Positions 26,307 through 34,988 of a stretch of DNA of 64,000 bases are shown one piece after another (within the stretch, counting starts at the first letter, position 1; each line of letters opens with the position of its first letter). This stretch comes from Streptomyces sp. P3 (GTDB lineage: Bacteria; Actinomycetota; Actinomycetes; Streptomycetales; Streptomycetaceae). A program made the translations under genes and the position numbers. The stretch is taken from assembly GCF_003032475.1 (NCBI RefSeq), contig NZ_CP028369.1:8928001-8992000 (forward strand). The letters run 5' to 3'. The notes below the pieces were generated by a model. The model was not told the origin of the DNA, did no database searches, and saw nothing but the letters and a program-made list of their open reading frames with translations.

Positions 26307-26395
26307 CGACACCTTTCGGCAGCGGCCGCCAAGAGGTCCATCTCAACGGCCGCTCGCGCTACCAGGACAGAGCCAGTCCCGGGTGAGTGGACTGA

Positions 26396-26590
26396 TTACC
26401 GCGTGCCGGTCGGTGTGACCAGGAGGCCGCCGACGAAGGTGTGCGTGGGCCTGAGGTCATGCAGGGCGTCGCCCAGGCACTGGGCGGGGTCCTGGGCCCA
26501 GACGGTGAGATCGGCGAGGCACCCGGGGGTGAGGGTGCCGCGCAGGTGCGCTTCGCCGGTCAGGCGAGCGGTGCCCGCGGTGTGCAGGGA
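26396..26590 (-). pseudogene. Amidohydrolase, C-terminal fragment
   Basis: The minus strand reads TAGTARLTGEAHLRGTLTPG, CLADLTVWAQDPAQCLGDAL and ends THTFVGGLLVTPTGTR before TAA. The pattern RGTLxPGxLADxxVxxxDP and a closing VGGxxV is the C terminus of YtcJ-like amidohydrolases. Cut on its 5' side by the adjoining transposase piece. Confidence 0.6.
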
Positions 26591-26596
26591 GCCATG

Positions 26597-26860
26597 ACAC
26601 CCGCGGCTTCGACGCCGGGAAGCTGATCAACGGCAGGAAACGGCACCTGGCCGTCGACATGCGCGGCATGCCGCTCGCCGTCATGGTCACCCCAGCCTCC
26701 CCGCACGACAGCAGCCCCGCCCGCGACCAGCTCTTCCGCCTGCGCCTGACCCACCCCGAACTCACTGTCGCCCGGGCCGACTCCGCCTACGGCGGAACCC
26801 TCATCCACTGGTCCCACGCCTTCCTCGGCATCGCCCTCAAGACCGTGCCCGGCGCACCCA
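26597..26860 (+). pseudogene. IS5-type transposase, internal fragment
   Basis: RGFDAGKLINGRKRHLAVDM, RGMPLAVMVTPASPHDSSPA, DQLFRLRLTHPELT and RADSAYGGTLIHW match the middle of an IS5-type transposase (the second DDE Asp lies in RADSAYGG). It breaks off after LKTV. It interrupts the amidohydrolase fragment on its left. Confidence 0.75.
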
Positions 26861-27176
26861 GGTCGTGGACCCGACGGGCGTGGGAACAATGACCACGACG
26901 AACCTCATCCTCGCTGATCAGAGACCACTGCAATCTGCAGGGTGAGTGCCGGGTGCCATGCCTGGTGAAAGCCCAAGGCTTGGGCGCTGTGGATGGTGTC
27001 CCCAGGATTACCACACCTCACGGAACGTCACAGATCACCGGATCTGACACAGGCACTGGCCTCGGACTGGGCAGCAAGGAGTCCTCCGGCGAGCATCATC
27101 AGCGGCACGAACAGCACGCGGACCGCCCTGCCCGGCGCTGGGTGCCGCCCGCCGACGACCGTACGAGCATCGGTGT
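26861..27176. other. No supported gene
   Basis: On the minus strand a stretch near 27050-27130 (VLFVPLMMLAGGLLAAQSEA) looks like one membrane helix and might be the end of a lost transporter gene. It has no start or neighbours that support it. Confidence 0.3.
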
Positions 27177-28040
27177 TCACCGCGGCTGCTGCTCGGCAAT
27201 CACAGCCCAGTCATCCGCTGCGCGGCCATCGGCGATTGCCTGGTCGAACACGCCTCTGAGCAGTTCGCCGAAAGGCAGGGAGACCGCTTGACCGGCTGCT
27301 GCATCGAGGGCGAGGTGGAGGTCCTTGCGTCCAAGTGCTGCGGTGAACCCGGCCGGCCGGTATCTGCGCTGCGCGATCATCGACCCGTATCCGGAGTAGA
27401 CGGGTCCGGGAAAGAGTGTCGAGGCCAGCAGTTCGACGAACTGACCCGGGTCGGCGCCAGCCGCGTCGGCGACGCTGACGGCCTCGCCGAGCGACTGGAT
27501 CACGCAGGCGATCAGGTAGTTGCCCAGGACCTTGGCGGTGTTGGCCTGCTCGGGCCGCTCGCCCAGGCGCCAGGTGCGCGATCCGATCACGTCGAAGAAC
27601 GGCTGGACCCGGTCGATGAGCCCGGGCCGTCCTGCGGCGAGGATGTTCAGCGCACCGGCCTTCGCGACGCTGACCCGGCCGAACACCGGGGCGGCGACAT
27701 ATCCGATCCCGTGTGCAGCGTGCGCCTCTGCGGCCCGACGGGCCAGCCCGACGCTCACCGTGGCCACGTTGACGTGCACCGCCCCAGGCGGGGCCTGTCC
27801 GAGGACCCCGGAGTCGAGGAAGGCCTCCGCGAAGGCGGTGTCGTCGGACAGGACCGAGAACGCCACCGGGCACTGGAGGGCCTCCGCGACCGATGCGGCG
27901 CGGAGGGCGCCGGCCTCCGCGAGCTCTTCCGCAGGCCCCGCTGAACGGTTCCACACCACAGTCTCATGGCCTGCCCGCACCAGATTGCGCGCGATCGCCC
28001 GCCCCATCCCGCCCAGCCCAATGACTGCAACCTCGCCCAT
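27177..28040 (-). CDS. NAD(P)-dependent oxidoreductase (3-hydroxyisobutyrate dehydrogenase-like)
   Basis: A 287-aa protein. AGGAGG lies 8 bases before ATG 28040. The start VAVIGLGGMGRAIARNLVRA is the GxGxMG Rossmann motif of beta-hydroxyacid dehydrogenases and imine reductases; VVWNRSAGPAEELAEAGA follows, and FGRVSVAKAGALNILAAG sits at the place of the family's substrate-binding motif. NTAKVLGNYLIACVIQSLGE begins the all-helical dimer domain, and the usual catalytic Lys (GxxGxGxxxKxxxN) appears as Lys in TAKVLGN. Imine reductases are an alternative. Divergent from a CGNR regulator with a shared operator region. Confidence 0.85.
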   Translation of the reverse strand: MGEVAVIGLGGMGRAIARNLVRAGHETVVWNRSAGPAEELAEAGALRAASVAEALQCPVAFSVLSDDTAFAEAFLDSGVLGQAPPGAVHVNVATVSVGLARRAAEAHAAHGIGYVAAPVFGRVSVAKAGALNILAAGRPGLIDRVQPFFDVIGSRTWRLGERPEQANTAKVLGNYLIACVIQSLGEAVSVADAAGADPGQFVELLASTLFPGPVYSGYGSMIAQRRYRPAGFTAALGRKDLHLALDAAAGQAVSLPFGELLRGVFDQAIADGRAADDWAVIAEQQPR

Positions 28041-28053
28041 CGCGCAACCTCCT

Positions 28054-28076
28054 GTGAACCGTCTAAGAGGGTTCAC
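28054..28076. promoter_or_regulatory. Operator copy 1 (CGNR regulator site, proposed)
   Basis: GTGAACC and GGTTCAC form a perfect 7-bp inverted repeat around GTCTAAGAG, 13 bp before the reductase start. A second copy with the same core CTAAGA lies at 28102-28124. Confidence 0.6.
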
Positions 28077-28101
28077 ACTATGACGCGATTCGACGCCCGT
28101 G

Positions 28102-28124
28102 TCGAACTGGCTAAGATGGTTCAT
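28102..28124. promoter_or_regulatory. Operator copy 2 (CGNR regulator site, proposed)
   Basis: TCGAACTGGCTAAGATGGTT plus CAT repeats the architecture of copy 1 (GAAC, CTAAGA, GGTTCA). It contains TAAGAT, a possible -10 for the CGNR gene, so binding would block its own promoter. Confidence 0.55.
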
Positions 28125-28155
28125 GCAGGTCCATGGCGGTACATGCGGAAAGGGG

Positions 28156-28710
28156 GTGCCCGTGGAGGTCGGTCGCCTGTTCCGGCTGGACAACGAGGTG
28201 CTGGCGTTCCGCTTCACCGCCACGATGAGCGACCGGGCCGGCGCGCAGCCCCAGGAGCGGCTCTCCGACCTCGGCCGACTAGAGCTCTGGTTGCATGCTG
28301 CGGGGCTCGGCGTGCCTGACGTCTCGCCCACCGAGCTCCAGGATGCGCTAACGCTGAGAGAAGCGATCTACCGTGCCGGGCTGGCCGTCGCCGCCGGCCA
28401 GCGCCCCAATCCGGGTGACGCCGCGATCCTGAACGGGGCCGCGGCCGCAGGACAGCCAAGGCCCGGCCTCGAGAACGGGCTCGCAGTCTGGCGCCTCAGC
28501 AAGGAAGCACCGGTACCGGACGCGCTCGGAGTGCTTGCCGCCGACGCCATCCACATACTCGGAGGCCCCGACCGCAGCCGGATCAAAGCATGCGAAGGCC
28601 CCGGCTGCGCCGGCCTCTTCCTCGACACCAGTCGCGGCACAAACCGCCGCTGGTGCTCAATGAACACCTGCGGCAACAGGGTCAAAAAAGCCCGGCTCGC
28701 CGACAAGTAA
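28156..28710 (+). CDS. CGNR zinc-finger transcriptional regulator
   Basis: A 184-aa protein. GTG 28156 is preceded by GGAAAGG; the longer frame from 28099 has no site. The N-terminal ABATE-like domain reads NEVLAFRFTATMSDRAG, GRLELWLHAAGLGVPDVSPT, LREAIYRAGLAVAAG. The C-terminal zinc finger reads CEGPGCAGLFLDTSRGTNRR, WCSMNTCGNRVKKARL, with the name-giving CGNR present. Such proteins act as repressors of adjacent genes, and the two matching operators in the divergent promoter support self-control and control of the reductase. Confidence 0.9.
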   Translation: MPVEVGRLFRLDNEVLAFRFTATMSDRAGAQPQERLSDLGRLELWLHAAGLGVPDVSPTELQDALTLREAIYRAGLAVAAGQRPNPGDAAILNGAAAAGQPRPGLENGLAVWRLSKEAPVPDALGVLAADAIHILGGPDRSRIKACEGPGCAGLFLDTSRGTNRRWCSMNTCGNRVKKARLADK

Positions 28711-29028
28711 CGACTACAGGAACTGCCCCCCTGTAGCTCTCCGGTGCCGCCTCGCGCTCATGTCAGAGGCGGGTCGCCAGCCATGGACCGCCGGCACCCT
28801 GTCAACAACCTCACGACCCGCAACACCGGACGAGGCCAAAAGGATCCTCTCGCGTCTGCGGCCGTGCGAGGAATGGGCACGAGTCTCGGACGACGACCCG
28901 CTCTGATCCGACACGACAGCACAGCCAAGTCCTCGTGGGCCGGTCCGTCACTGACGAGGCCACTCCGAGCCGGAAGTCGGGGCCAACTCAAGGGTCTGGC
29001 CCAAGGTGTGTGGACCGGTGACGGAGCG
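28711..29028. other. No supported gene
   Basis: Nothing recognisable beyond short frames. The right edge adjoins an ISL3-type transposase end. Confidence 0.4.
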
Positions 29029-29140
29029 TCACACCAGGAGAACACGCTTTCGGAGAAGCGGGAATCCGGCCCGGCCGAACATCTGCCCTTTGAGCATCTT
29101 GATCCGGTTGACCGCTGCTTCGATATTACGGCCTCGCCCC
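29029..29140 (-). pseudogene. ISL3-type transposase, C-terminal scrap
   Basis: NIEAAVNRIKMLKGQMFGRA and GFPLLRKRVLLV is the C terminus of ISL3-family transposases (xxNRIKxLKRxMxGRAxFxLLRxRVL). Everything before it is missing. The junction at about 29140 probably removed the start of the recombinase gene on its right. Confidence 0.7.
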
Positions 29141-29219
29141 CACCCACGCCCAACCTCTGAAGAAGTACGGCAGGCGCACCGGCCGCACGGGCGTCGATCA
29201 GCGCGAGCGGCTGCACTGG

Positions 29220-31217
29220 GTGGAACACATACGCGCGGCCGCGGCCCCGGCGCGGGACGACCCTGCGGTCCTCCCACCCACTGTCCCGGGGCAGCTGCCG
29301 CTCTTCCCGGTCCGCCGGATGCTGTCCATCGATGTCTGCCGACGCATTCTGCAAAGGCCGCTCGCCGGCTACAGCCACGTCGTCGAGCACACCGCGGCGT
29401 TCGCGGCGGAGACCGGCATCAGCAAACCCATGCAGCGCAAGCTGCACGAGATGCTGCGCCTCGCGCTCGCCGTACGCGACGCAGACGGCGACGACCTCGT
29501 CGATGAACTGGTCCTCGACGACATCCCCAACTACGGCCGGTCCGTCCGAGCGGTCCTTCTGCGGGCGGAGATGCTCAGGCTTCTGCCAGAGCCCCGCGAA
29601 CCTGACCGCCCCCAGCGGCCACGGACGCCGCGGACTGCGCGCCGTCTCTGGCCGCCCCGGACGATGACACCGAGGTCCTGCCAGAAGTGCGGCTGCTGGT
29701 TCACTGCGAAGACGAAGGACACCTGCGAGCCCTGCGCCTCCTTCGCCTGCCGGAAGAGAGGCAACCTCGCAGTCTCCACGGGAGCGTGCGACCGCTGCCA
29801 CCAAATCGACGTGCCGCTCGCCGGCGGACACTGCCGCAGTTGCCGCTGGCACGTAGCCAACTACGGCCCAGGAGACATCGCCCGGTTCGGAACGCAGCTG
29901 TGGCTCGGCTCACCGGTCCCGGCACCCACAAGCCTGCGTCACTCGGACGTGGCCCCGCCTACCCCGCGCCGCCCTGTCTCCGAGCACGTGGCGGCCCCTG
30001 GGCAGGAGAGGCTGTTCGAGCTCCGGCGAGACTGGCGCCCGGTGGCCGAGTTGCCGCGGCAGGATATGCCGACGCTCACGGACTCGGCCAAGCGGCTGCT
30101 CACCGACCTCGACAGCGTGATGAAGCAGGAGATGTGGTCCAAGGTCCCCGCCACCAAGACCCGGCACACGCTGACCGTCTTGGTGTCCTGGCTCGGCGCC
30201 GAGGCCCCGCTGCTGGAGACTGACATCCGGGCGCTCGTCGACAACCGTCCCCTGAAGTTCAGCGGACGGCGGGTCACACAGTTCCTTGAAACCCGAGGGC
30301 TGCTGATCCCGGATGCCGAGTTCCGCCGGGACACGCATGAGAAGCGCTTGGAGGCCGAGCTCGCCGCACTGCCCAAGACGATCGCGCAGGAACTCTCGGT
30401 CTGGATCAAGGCCGTGCGCGGAGAGGGCAAGTGGGAGCACACAGGCCGCACCTACCGGAGCATCGCCCGCTACTGGCATGTCCTCGACCCGATCCTCAAG
30501 GGGTGGCTCGCGGACGGCATCCAGAGCCTGCGCGAGATCACCCGCGACGACGTCAAGCGGGCCATCGCCACCCGCAAGGGGACGCCGGCCCGCTCGATCC
30601 ACATCGTCCTGCGGAATGTCTTCCGGGCCCTTCGGCAAGAGGGCGTGATCTTCCGCGATCCCACCCGCGGCCTCGTCTTCGCCGGGATCAACAAGACCCC
30701 GCCTTCCGTGCCCTCGGACCGGCTGGCCAGTGTCCTTAGCCATGCGCAGAACGACTTCCAGCGCTTCGTGATGGTGCTGGTCTGCGTCCATGCACTCAGC
30801 GGCACCGACATCCGCCGACTGCTGCTCACCGGCCTCGACCTGTCCCGTGCACGGCTCATCGTCCGACGTCCCGGCAAACGGCACATCATCTACCTGGACG
30901 AACTAACCTACCGCTGCGCCTCCGCGTGGCTCCGTGAACGTCACCGCCGTTGGCCGGTGACGTCCAACCCGCATCTGCTTATCAACCGATGGACCGCGGT
31001 AGACACCACTCGCTCGCCCATCGGTACCACGTTCACCGCCATCTTCCGGCCCACCGGAATCACGATGCCGACGCTACGGCAGGACCGGATCCGCGACGAG
31101 GCGTTCGAGGTTGACGACCCCCTTCACCTGATGCGCCTGTTCGGCATCTCCTCTCAGACCGCGATGCGGCACATCACCGCGGCCCACCCCGAACGCACCG
31201 CGAAGCTACCCCGGTAG
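29220..31217 (+). CDS. Large tyrosine recombinase-like protein with zinc ribbon
   Basis: A 665-aa protein from GTG 29220. Protein-like sequence continues in frame upstream to about 29130 (LKKYGRRTGRTGVDQRERL), so the true N terminus was probably cut off. Residues 155-215 hold Cys pairs (CQKCGCWF, CEPCASFACRKRG, CDRCHQ, CRSCRW). Residues 280-480 look like an N-terminal/core-binding region, and residues 500-660 follow tyrosine recombinases: HALSGTDIRRLL with Arg532, PTLRQDRIRDEAF with Arg620, and DPLHLMRLFGISSQTAMRHI. The position of the nucleophilic Tyr holds His651 (codon CAC). It may be inactive or use another residue. Confidence 0.6.
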   Translation: MEHIRAAAAPARDDPAVLPPTVPGQLPLFPVRRMLSIDVCRRILQRPLAGYSHVVEHTAAFAAETGISKPMQRKLHEMLRLALAVRDADGDDLVDELVLDDIPNYGRSVRAVLLRAEMLRLLPEPREPDRPQRPRTPRTARRLWPPRTMTPRSCQKCGCWFTAKTKDTCEPCASFACRKRGNLAVSTGACDRCHQIDVPLAGGHCRSCRWHVANYGPGDIARFGTQLWLGSPVPAPTSLRHSDVAPPTPRRPVSEHVAAPGQERLFELRRDWRPVAELPRQDMPTLTDSAKRLLTDLDSVMKQEMWSKVPATKTRHTLTVLVSWLGAEAPLLETDIRALVDNRPLKFSGRRVTQFLETRGLLIPDAEFRRDTHEKRLEAELAALPKTIAQELSVWIKAVRGEGKWEHTGRTYRSIARYWHVLDPILKGWLADGIQSLREITRDDVKRAIATRKGTPARSIHIVLRNVFRALRQEGVIFRDPTRGLVFAGINKTPPSVPSDRLASVLSHAQNDFQRFVMVLVCVHALSGTDIRRLLLTGLDLSRARLIVRRPGKRHIIYLDELTYRCASAWLRERHRRWPVTSNPHLLINRWTAVDTTRSPIGTTFTAIFRPTGITMPTLRQDRIRDEAFEVDDPLHLMRLFGISSQTAMRHITAAHPERTAKLPR

Positions 31218-31243
31218 ACCCCGCTACAGGGCGAGACCTGCCG

Positions 31244-31366
31244 TCAGGGATCGAGACCGCGGAAGAGTTCCGCCACATCGACGTCCAGGGCATCGGCCAG
31301 CGCAAAGATCTTGTCCAGCGAGATGTTGTTCGTCCCGTTCTCGACCCGTGACGGCGCGACTGAGCG
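31244..31366 (-). pseudogene. XRE-type helix-turn-helix protein, C-terminal fragment
   Basis: SRVENGTNNISLDKIFALAD, ALDVDVAELFRGLDP is the last part of a Cro/C1-type DNA-binding domain (SRxExGxxxxSLxxLxxLAxALxVxxxELF). The first two helices are lost. Confidence 0.65.
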
Positions 31367-31408
31367 TGTGAACTTCCGGAGCGGGACGGCCGCAGCGACG
31401 CTCGGTCG

Positions 31409-33784
31409 TTACTCGAAGAGCGGGAATCTCGCCTCTTCAGGGCATTCGACCTCCACCGCCGCTAGGGCAAGCCCGACATCGCCGCGGAAGAGGCTGTGGC
31501 TCCACCCGACCCCCGGCATGGACTCCCGGTCGACGAGGGCGCTGTGCAGTCGTTCCGAAGCGAGCCTGAGCCAGGCCCGCTCCCGCGTGCAGCGATACAT
31601 GTGAAGCATCGCGAAGACATGTCCGGCCTGGCCACAGCACAGCGAGGTGTTGGCTCCCCGGTCATCGACGGTGGCGAACGCGGCCGCGGCAGCGATGTCG
31701 TGGTAGGCCGTATCGCCCAGGAGACGGTGTGCCGCGTTCCACAGATATACATGGCCGGGAGATCCGTGGCACCAACTGTTCATGTACGACGGCGTCGCCT
31801 CGTTGGTGTGCATGGGCCACCTCAGTCCCCGCCCGCGCCGTACACCAAGGTTCGCCAGCTCAACCAGGTGCCTCACGGCATCGCCGTCCACGTCGTGGTT
31901 CGCGACCTCCCACCACGTCATGAGCGTGTACAGCAGGCCGGCCGACCCGTGCGCAGCACCTGTGTAGCGGGGAAGCGGGTGGCGGTCCCCATGTCCACGC
32001 CGTAGGGCATGCCGGAGCACATGATCGGCGAACGCGTCGGCGCGGACCGCCAGTTGCTCGAGTACGGACGCCGTGGCGTCATCCGGGTACTCGGCCTCTC
32101 GCAGGCACCGTACGAGGTGCCTGCAGCCGGCGAGCACGCTGGGCGTTCCGAAGGTCGGGTCCACTCCGCGGTCCGGCTCGTCCATAAACTGCAGGTAGGC
32201 GCGGGCAGCCCCGACGAGGGTCCGTGTGTCGCCACGGGCGTGAGCAACCAGAGCTCGCACCAATTCGACACCTGACCCGGTGTGGTAGGGAGACACAGAG
32301 CCGACGACGTTCCGTCCGACGCCAGCGCTCTCGTCGTACAAGCCCCGCGGTTCCCGGGCCAACCGCGCGGCGCGCTCCGCCCACTGGTCGGCCGCGGCGA
32401 GCGGCGCGGGGTCGCCTTCGAGCAGGGCCAGGCGCAGAAGGTAGTAGGCGATCCCCGCAGCACCGTTCGTGAAGGTCGCCCGCGGACCGGTCGTGGGTCC
32501 CTCGGCGAAGAGACGGTGGTCCGGGTCGACCAGCTTGCCGACGCTCTCGATCAGACGATCCGCGCGGTTGACGACGGGCACCAGGGAACGCGTGGCGGGT
32601 CGCTCGTCGAGCCCCACTCGGGAGACCGCCGTCGCCATCGCGGCCACCGAAGGGAACCTGGCGCTCGCGGACTTGGACAGCGACCGGTGGAGCACGCTCT
32701 CCAACTTCGGCCACGGGACGACACCCGCCTCGGCGAACGACAGGGGCGGTGTCCGCACGATCTGCTCGTGGAACCGGTCCGCCTCGGGGGAGAAGCGCAC
32801 GTAGTCCCGACCGGTCGCCACCCGGTAGCAGAGCGCTCCCAGCGCGTACTGTTCCGCATCGGCGGTGGCGGCAGGTGGTGGCCCGCCCGCGCGTGCGGCT
32901 CTGGCGTAGTCCGGGTCGAAGTACTCCGGCGCTCCTCCGCGGGGGACGCGGGTGTCAGGCTCGTCGAACAGCCGAGCGAGCCCGAAATCCAGGACTCTGA
33001 CTTTTCCTTGGGCGTCGACCAGCACGTTTCCGGGGTGTACGTCGCCGTGGAGCACCTGGCGATCGTGCAGCGTCGCGTACGCGGACAGAACCGCGGAGAG
33101 CACGTCGCGCGTCACCTGACGTGATCCTGTGTCCCCGCCGACGGGAGCGACCGCTTTGGTGACGTCTGTGCCCTCGCACCATTCCATGGCCAGGAACCGG
33201 CGTCGCCCGTCGTGGCCGAGCCCCAGGTAGCGGGGACTCGGGGAGCCGTCCAGACGTTGAAGGATGCGCCCTTCCCGCTCCAACGCGGCGACGCAGCGGC
33301 TGCTCGTCGCGTCGACCACCTTGATCGCGCAGAGACCTCCCATGGCCGTGCGCGTGCGGTAGACCTGTGTGTCGTCGGTGATGTGGACGCAGGCCTCGAC
33401 CCTGTGACCCATGAGTGAGATTCCCGGGGCGTACCAGGCTGCGAGCTCCCGACTCAGATAGGAGTCTTCGAGGACCAGCCATTTGGCATGGAGGAAACGG
33501 GTCAGAACCGGCCAGGACGCGTCGAGGACTCCTTGCGGGTCGAGCGCGTGCATTCCGGCGTACCGTCCGATGACGTCGGGGATCGTGCCGGGGGTGCGAA
33601 AGCCCAGGAACAGCTCTGCCAGATCCGGAGAGAGGACCATGGATCGCGCGCGCGATCCCGGCCGGGTGACGAGCCAGTCGCCCTCGCCGACATCCAGGCC
33701 GGCAAGGCCGGCGGAGTCGAAGTTTCCGACGGGGGCCAATGTGACGTCGGCCGGGAGGATCAGCCTGTCGGTCGTCACCTTCAC
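31409..33784 (-). CDS. Lanthionine synthetase: winged-helix, protein kinase and LanC domains
   Basis: A 791-aa enzyme, GTG start at 33784 overlapping the TGA of the upstream gene (GTGA). Residues 1-110 resemble a PqqD-like winged helix (SPDLAELFLGF, PGTIPDVIGRYAG, WPVLTRFLHAKWLV). A kinase domain at 135-390 keeps Lys155 (AIKVV), Glu171, HGDVHPGN (Asp248, Asn253) and DFG (Asp266). A LanC domain fills 425-790 (FTNGAAGIAYYLLRLAL) with zinc ligands Cys672 (WCHGSPG) and Cys716-Cys717 (LCCGQAGH). The usual CHG is CCG, as in ProcM-type LanM enzymes. Kinase plus metal-binding LanC recalls class IV LanL, but there is no N-terminal lyase domain. Expected role: phosphorylate Ser/Thr and cyclise Cys. Confidence 0.8.
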   Translation of the reverse strand: MKVTTDRLILPADVTLAPVGNFDSAGLAGLDVGEGDWLVTRPGSRARSMVLSPDLAELFLGFRTPGTIPDVIGRYAGMHALDPQGVLDASWPVLTRFLHAKWLVLEDSYLSRELAAWYAPGISLMGHRVEACVHITDDTQVYRTRTAMGGLCAIKVVDATSSRCVAALEREGRILQRLDGSPSPRYLGLGHDGRRRFLAMEWCEGTDVTKAVAPVGGDTGSRQVTRDVLSAVLSAYATLHDRQVLHGDVHPGNVLVDAQGKVRVLDFGLARLFDEPDTRVPRGGAPEYFDPDYARAARAGGPPPAATADAEQYALGALCYRVATGRDYVRFSPEADRFHEQIVRTPPLSFAEAGVVPWPKLESVLHRSLSKSASARFPSVAAMATAVSRVGLDERPATRSLVPVVNRADRLIESVGKLVDPDHRLFAEGPTTGPRATFTNGAAGIAYYLLRLALLEGDPAPLAAADQWAERAARLAREPRGLYDESAGVGRNVVGSVSPYHTGSGVELVRALVAHARGDTRTLVGAARAYLQFMDEPDRGVDPTFGTPSVLAGCRHLVRCLREAEYPDDATASVLEQLAVRADAFADHVLRHALRRGHGDRHPLPRYTGAAHGSAGLLYTLMTWWEVANHDVDGDAVRHLVELANLGVRRGRGLRWPMHTNEATPSYMNSWCHGSPGHVYLWNAAHRLLGDTAYHDIAAAAAFATVDDRGANTSLCCGQAGHVFAMLHMYRCTRERAWLRLASERLHSALVDRESMPGVGWSHSLFRGDVGLALAAVEVECPEEARFPLFE

Positions 33785-34932
33785 AGGGCGCTCCGTTCCC
33801 CCGCACGGACGGGTTCCGCCGTCGGTTGCCATGTGGAGGGGTCGACCCCCGCCGCTTGGATGCGCTGCAGCGCGGCGAAGTGCGCCTGACGGCCGGTCAG
33901 CCCGGCGCGTCGTGCCTGCTCCAGTCCGCCGGCCAGTCGCGCGGTGACCCAGGTCCGCCAGCTGTCGACGAGTGCGTGGTGCCTGTCCGGTGACGCCGCG
34001 GGGTCGAGCCCCCACGAGAGAAGCCCGTCGAGGCCGGTGTCACAGGTGAACGGAACGCCGTGCACGTCGGTTCCGGCCAGGACTGGCGCAAGCGCCGCGG
34101 CCAGGTCTTGCAGGGCCCGCTCGGATTCGAGATAGACCACGAACCTGTCGGGGCGGACCATCGCGCCGATGGTGTCGGCCACCTTCCAGCCAATGACACC
34201 GGGAGCCTCCGCGATCAGCGGGACCGAGGCGGCCACGGTGTCCGCCAGGTGTTCCGGGGTGGGACTGACGTAGAGCTTCGGAGTCGACCGCTCGGCCCGT
34301 GCCGGGAGGTCACGGCGGCGGCAGGTGCGCCATGGGTGGTTCGGGCCCTCGATCCATCGTGGACCGCTTCCCGGTCGGTGCGGCATCGCACGCCGCATCC
34401 TCGTGCGGAAGGCGTCGCCGTACTCGGTGGTGCGCCACGCGGGGCGGATCGCCACCCTGTGAAACGTGTACAGCCGCGCGGCGATGTCGGCCTGGGCGTC
34501 GAGCTGAAGCGACTCCGCGTAGGCGATCGCGTCGCACGACAGGGTGGCAAGGCGACCGACGGGCGGGGCAGGCCGGCCGGTGGCCAGCTCGGCGATCGCT
34601 TCCACGCCGGTCACGAACCGGTCGGCGATCTGGACTTCGAGCACCTCGGCGCCGACGAGGTCGCCGAGCTCCTCGCCGTAGAGAGCGGGCCACGCCGGCG
34701 AGGGCAGCCGGCACGGAACAGCGAGTTGTTCGAACAAACTCCTCAGTGACCGACTCACGACCTTGATCGTGCCGTCCTCAGAGGCGGCCGGAACGAGCAG
34801 TCCGCCCAGGATGGGGCTGGACGAAGTGCCGGCCACTGCCTGACGCTGCGAGGGGTCGAGATCGTCCAGTCCACGCAGGACATAGCGCGGGTTCGACCGA
34901 TAGAGGCGCCGATCACTCGCCGGTTCGCCCAC
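33781..34932 (-). CDS. HopA1-like putative lanthipeptide lyase with N-terminal winged helix
   Basis: A 383-aa protein; GTG 34932 has AGGAG 6 bases upstream. Residues 30-115 look like a PqqD-type recognition domain (LVPAASEDGTIKVVSRSLRS, LFEQL, ADRFVTGVEAI). Residues 150-383 contain LYTFHRVAIRPAW, KLYVSPTPEHLADTVAASV, GWKVADTIGAMV and RPDRFVVYLE, ending VTARLAGGLEQARRAG and GVDPSTWQP. A strand ending in K, then R-x-D-x-x-V-x-Y-L, is the layout of HopA1 proteins and of phosphothreonine lyase domains in class V and III lanthipeptide enzymes. Coupled to the kinase-LanC gene, it would supply the missing elimination step. The assignment rests on motif order and context. Confidence 0.5.
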   Translation of the reverse strand: MGEPASDRRLYRSNPRYVLRGLDDLDPSQRQAVAGTSSSPILGGLLVPAASEDGTIKVVSRSLRSLFEQLAVPCRLPSPAWPALYGEELGDLVGAEVLEVQIADRFVTGVEAIAELATGRPAPPVGRLATLSCDAIAYAESLQLDAQADIAARLYTFHRVAIRPAWRTTEYGDAFRTRMRRAMPHRPGSGPRWIEGPNHPWRTCRRRDLPARAERSTPKLYVSPTPEHLADTVAASVPLIAEAPGVIGWKVADTIGAMVRPDRFVVYLESERALQDLAAALAPVLAGTDVHGVPFTCDTGLDGLLSWGLDPAASPDRHHALVDSWRTWVTARLAGGLEQARRAGLTGRQAHFAALQRIQAAGVDPSTWQPTAEPVRAGERSAL

Positions 34933-34988
34933 ATCGACTCCTGGTCTGCCGTTCACGCACCGAACGCTCTGGCCGCTTGGCAGCACCC

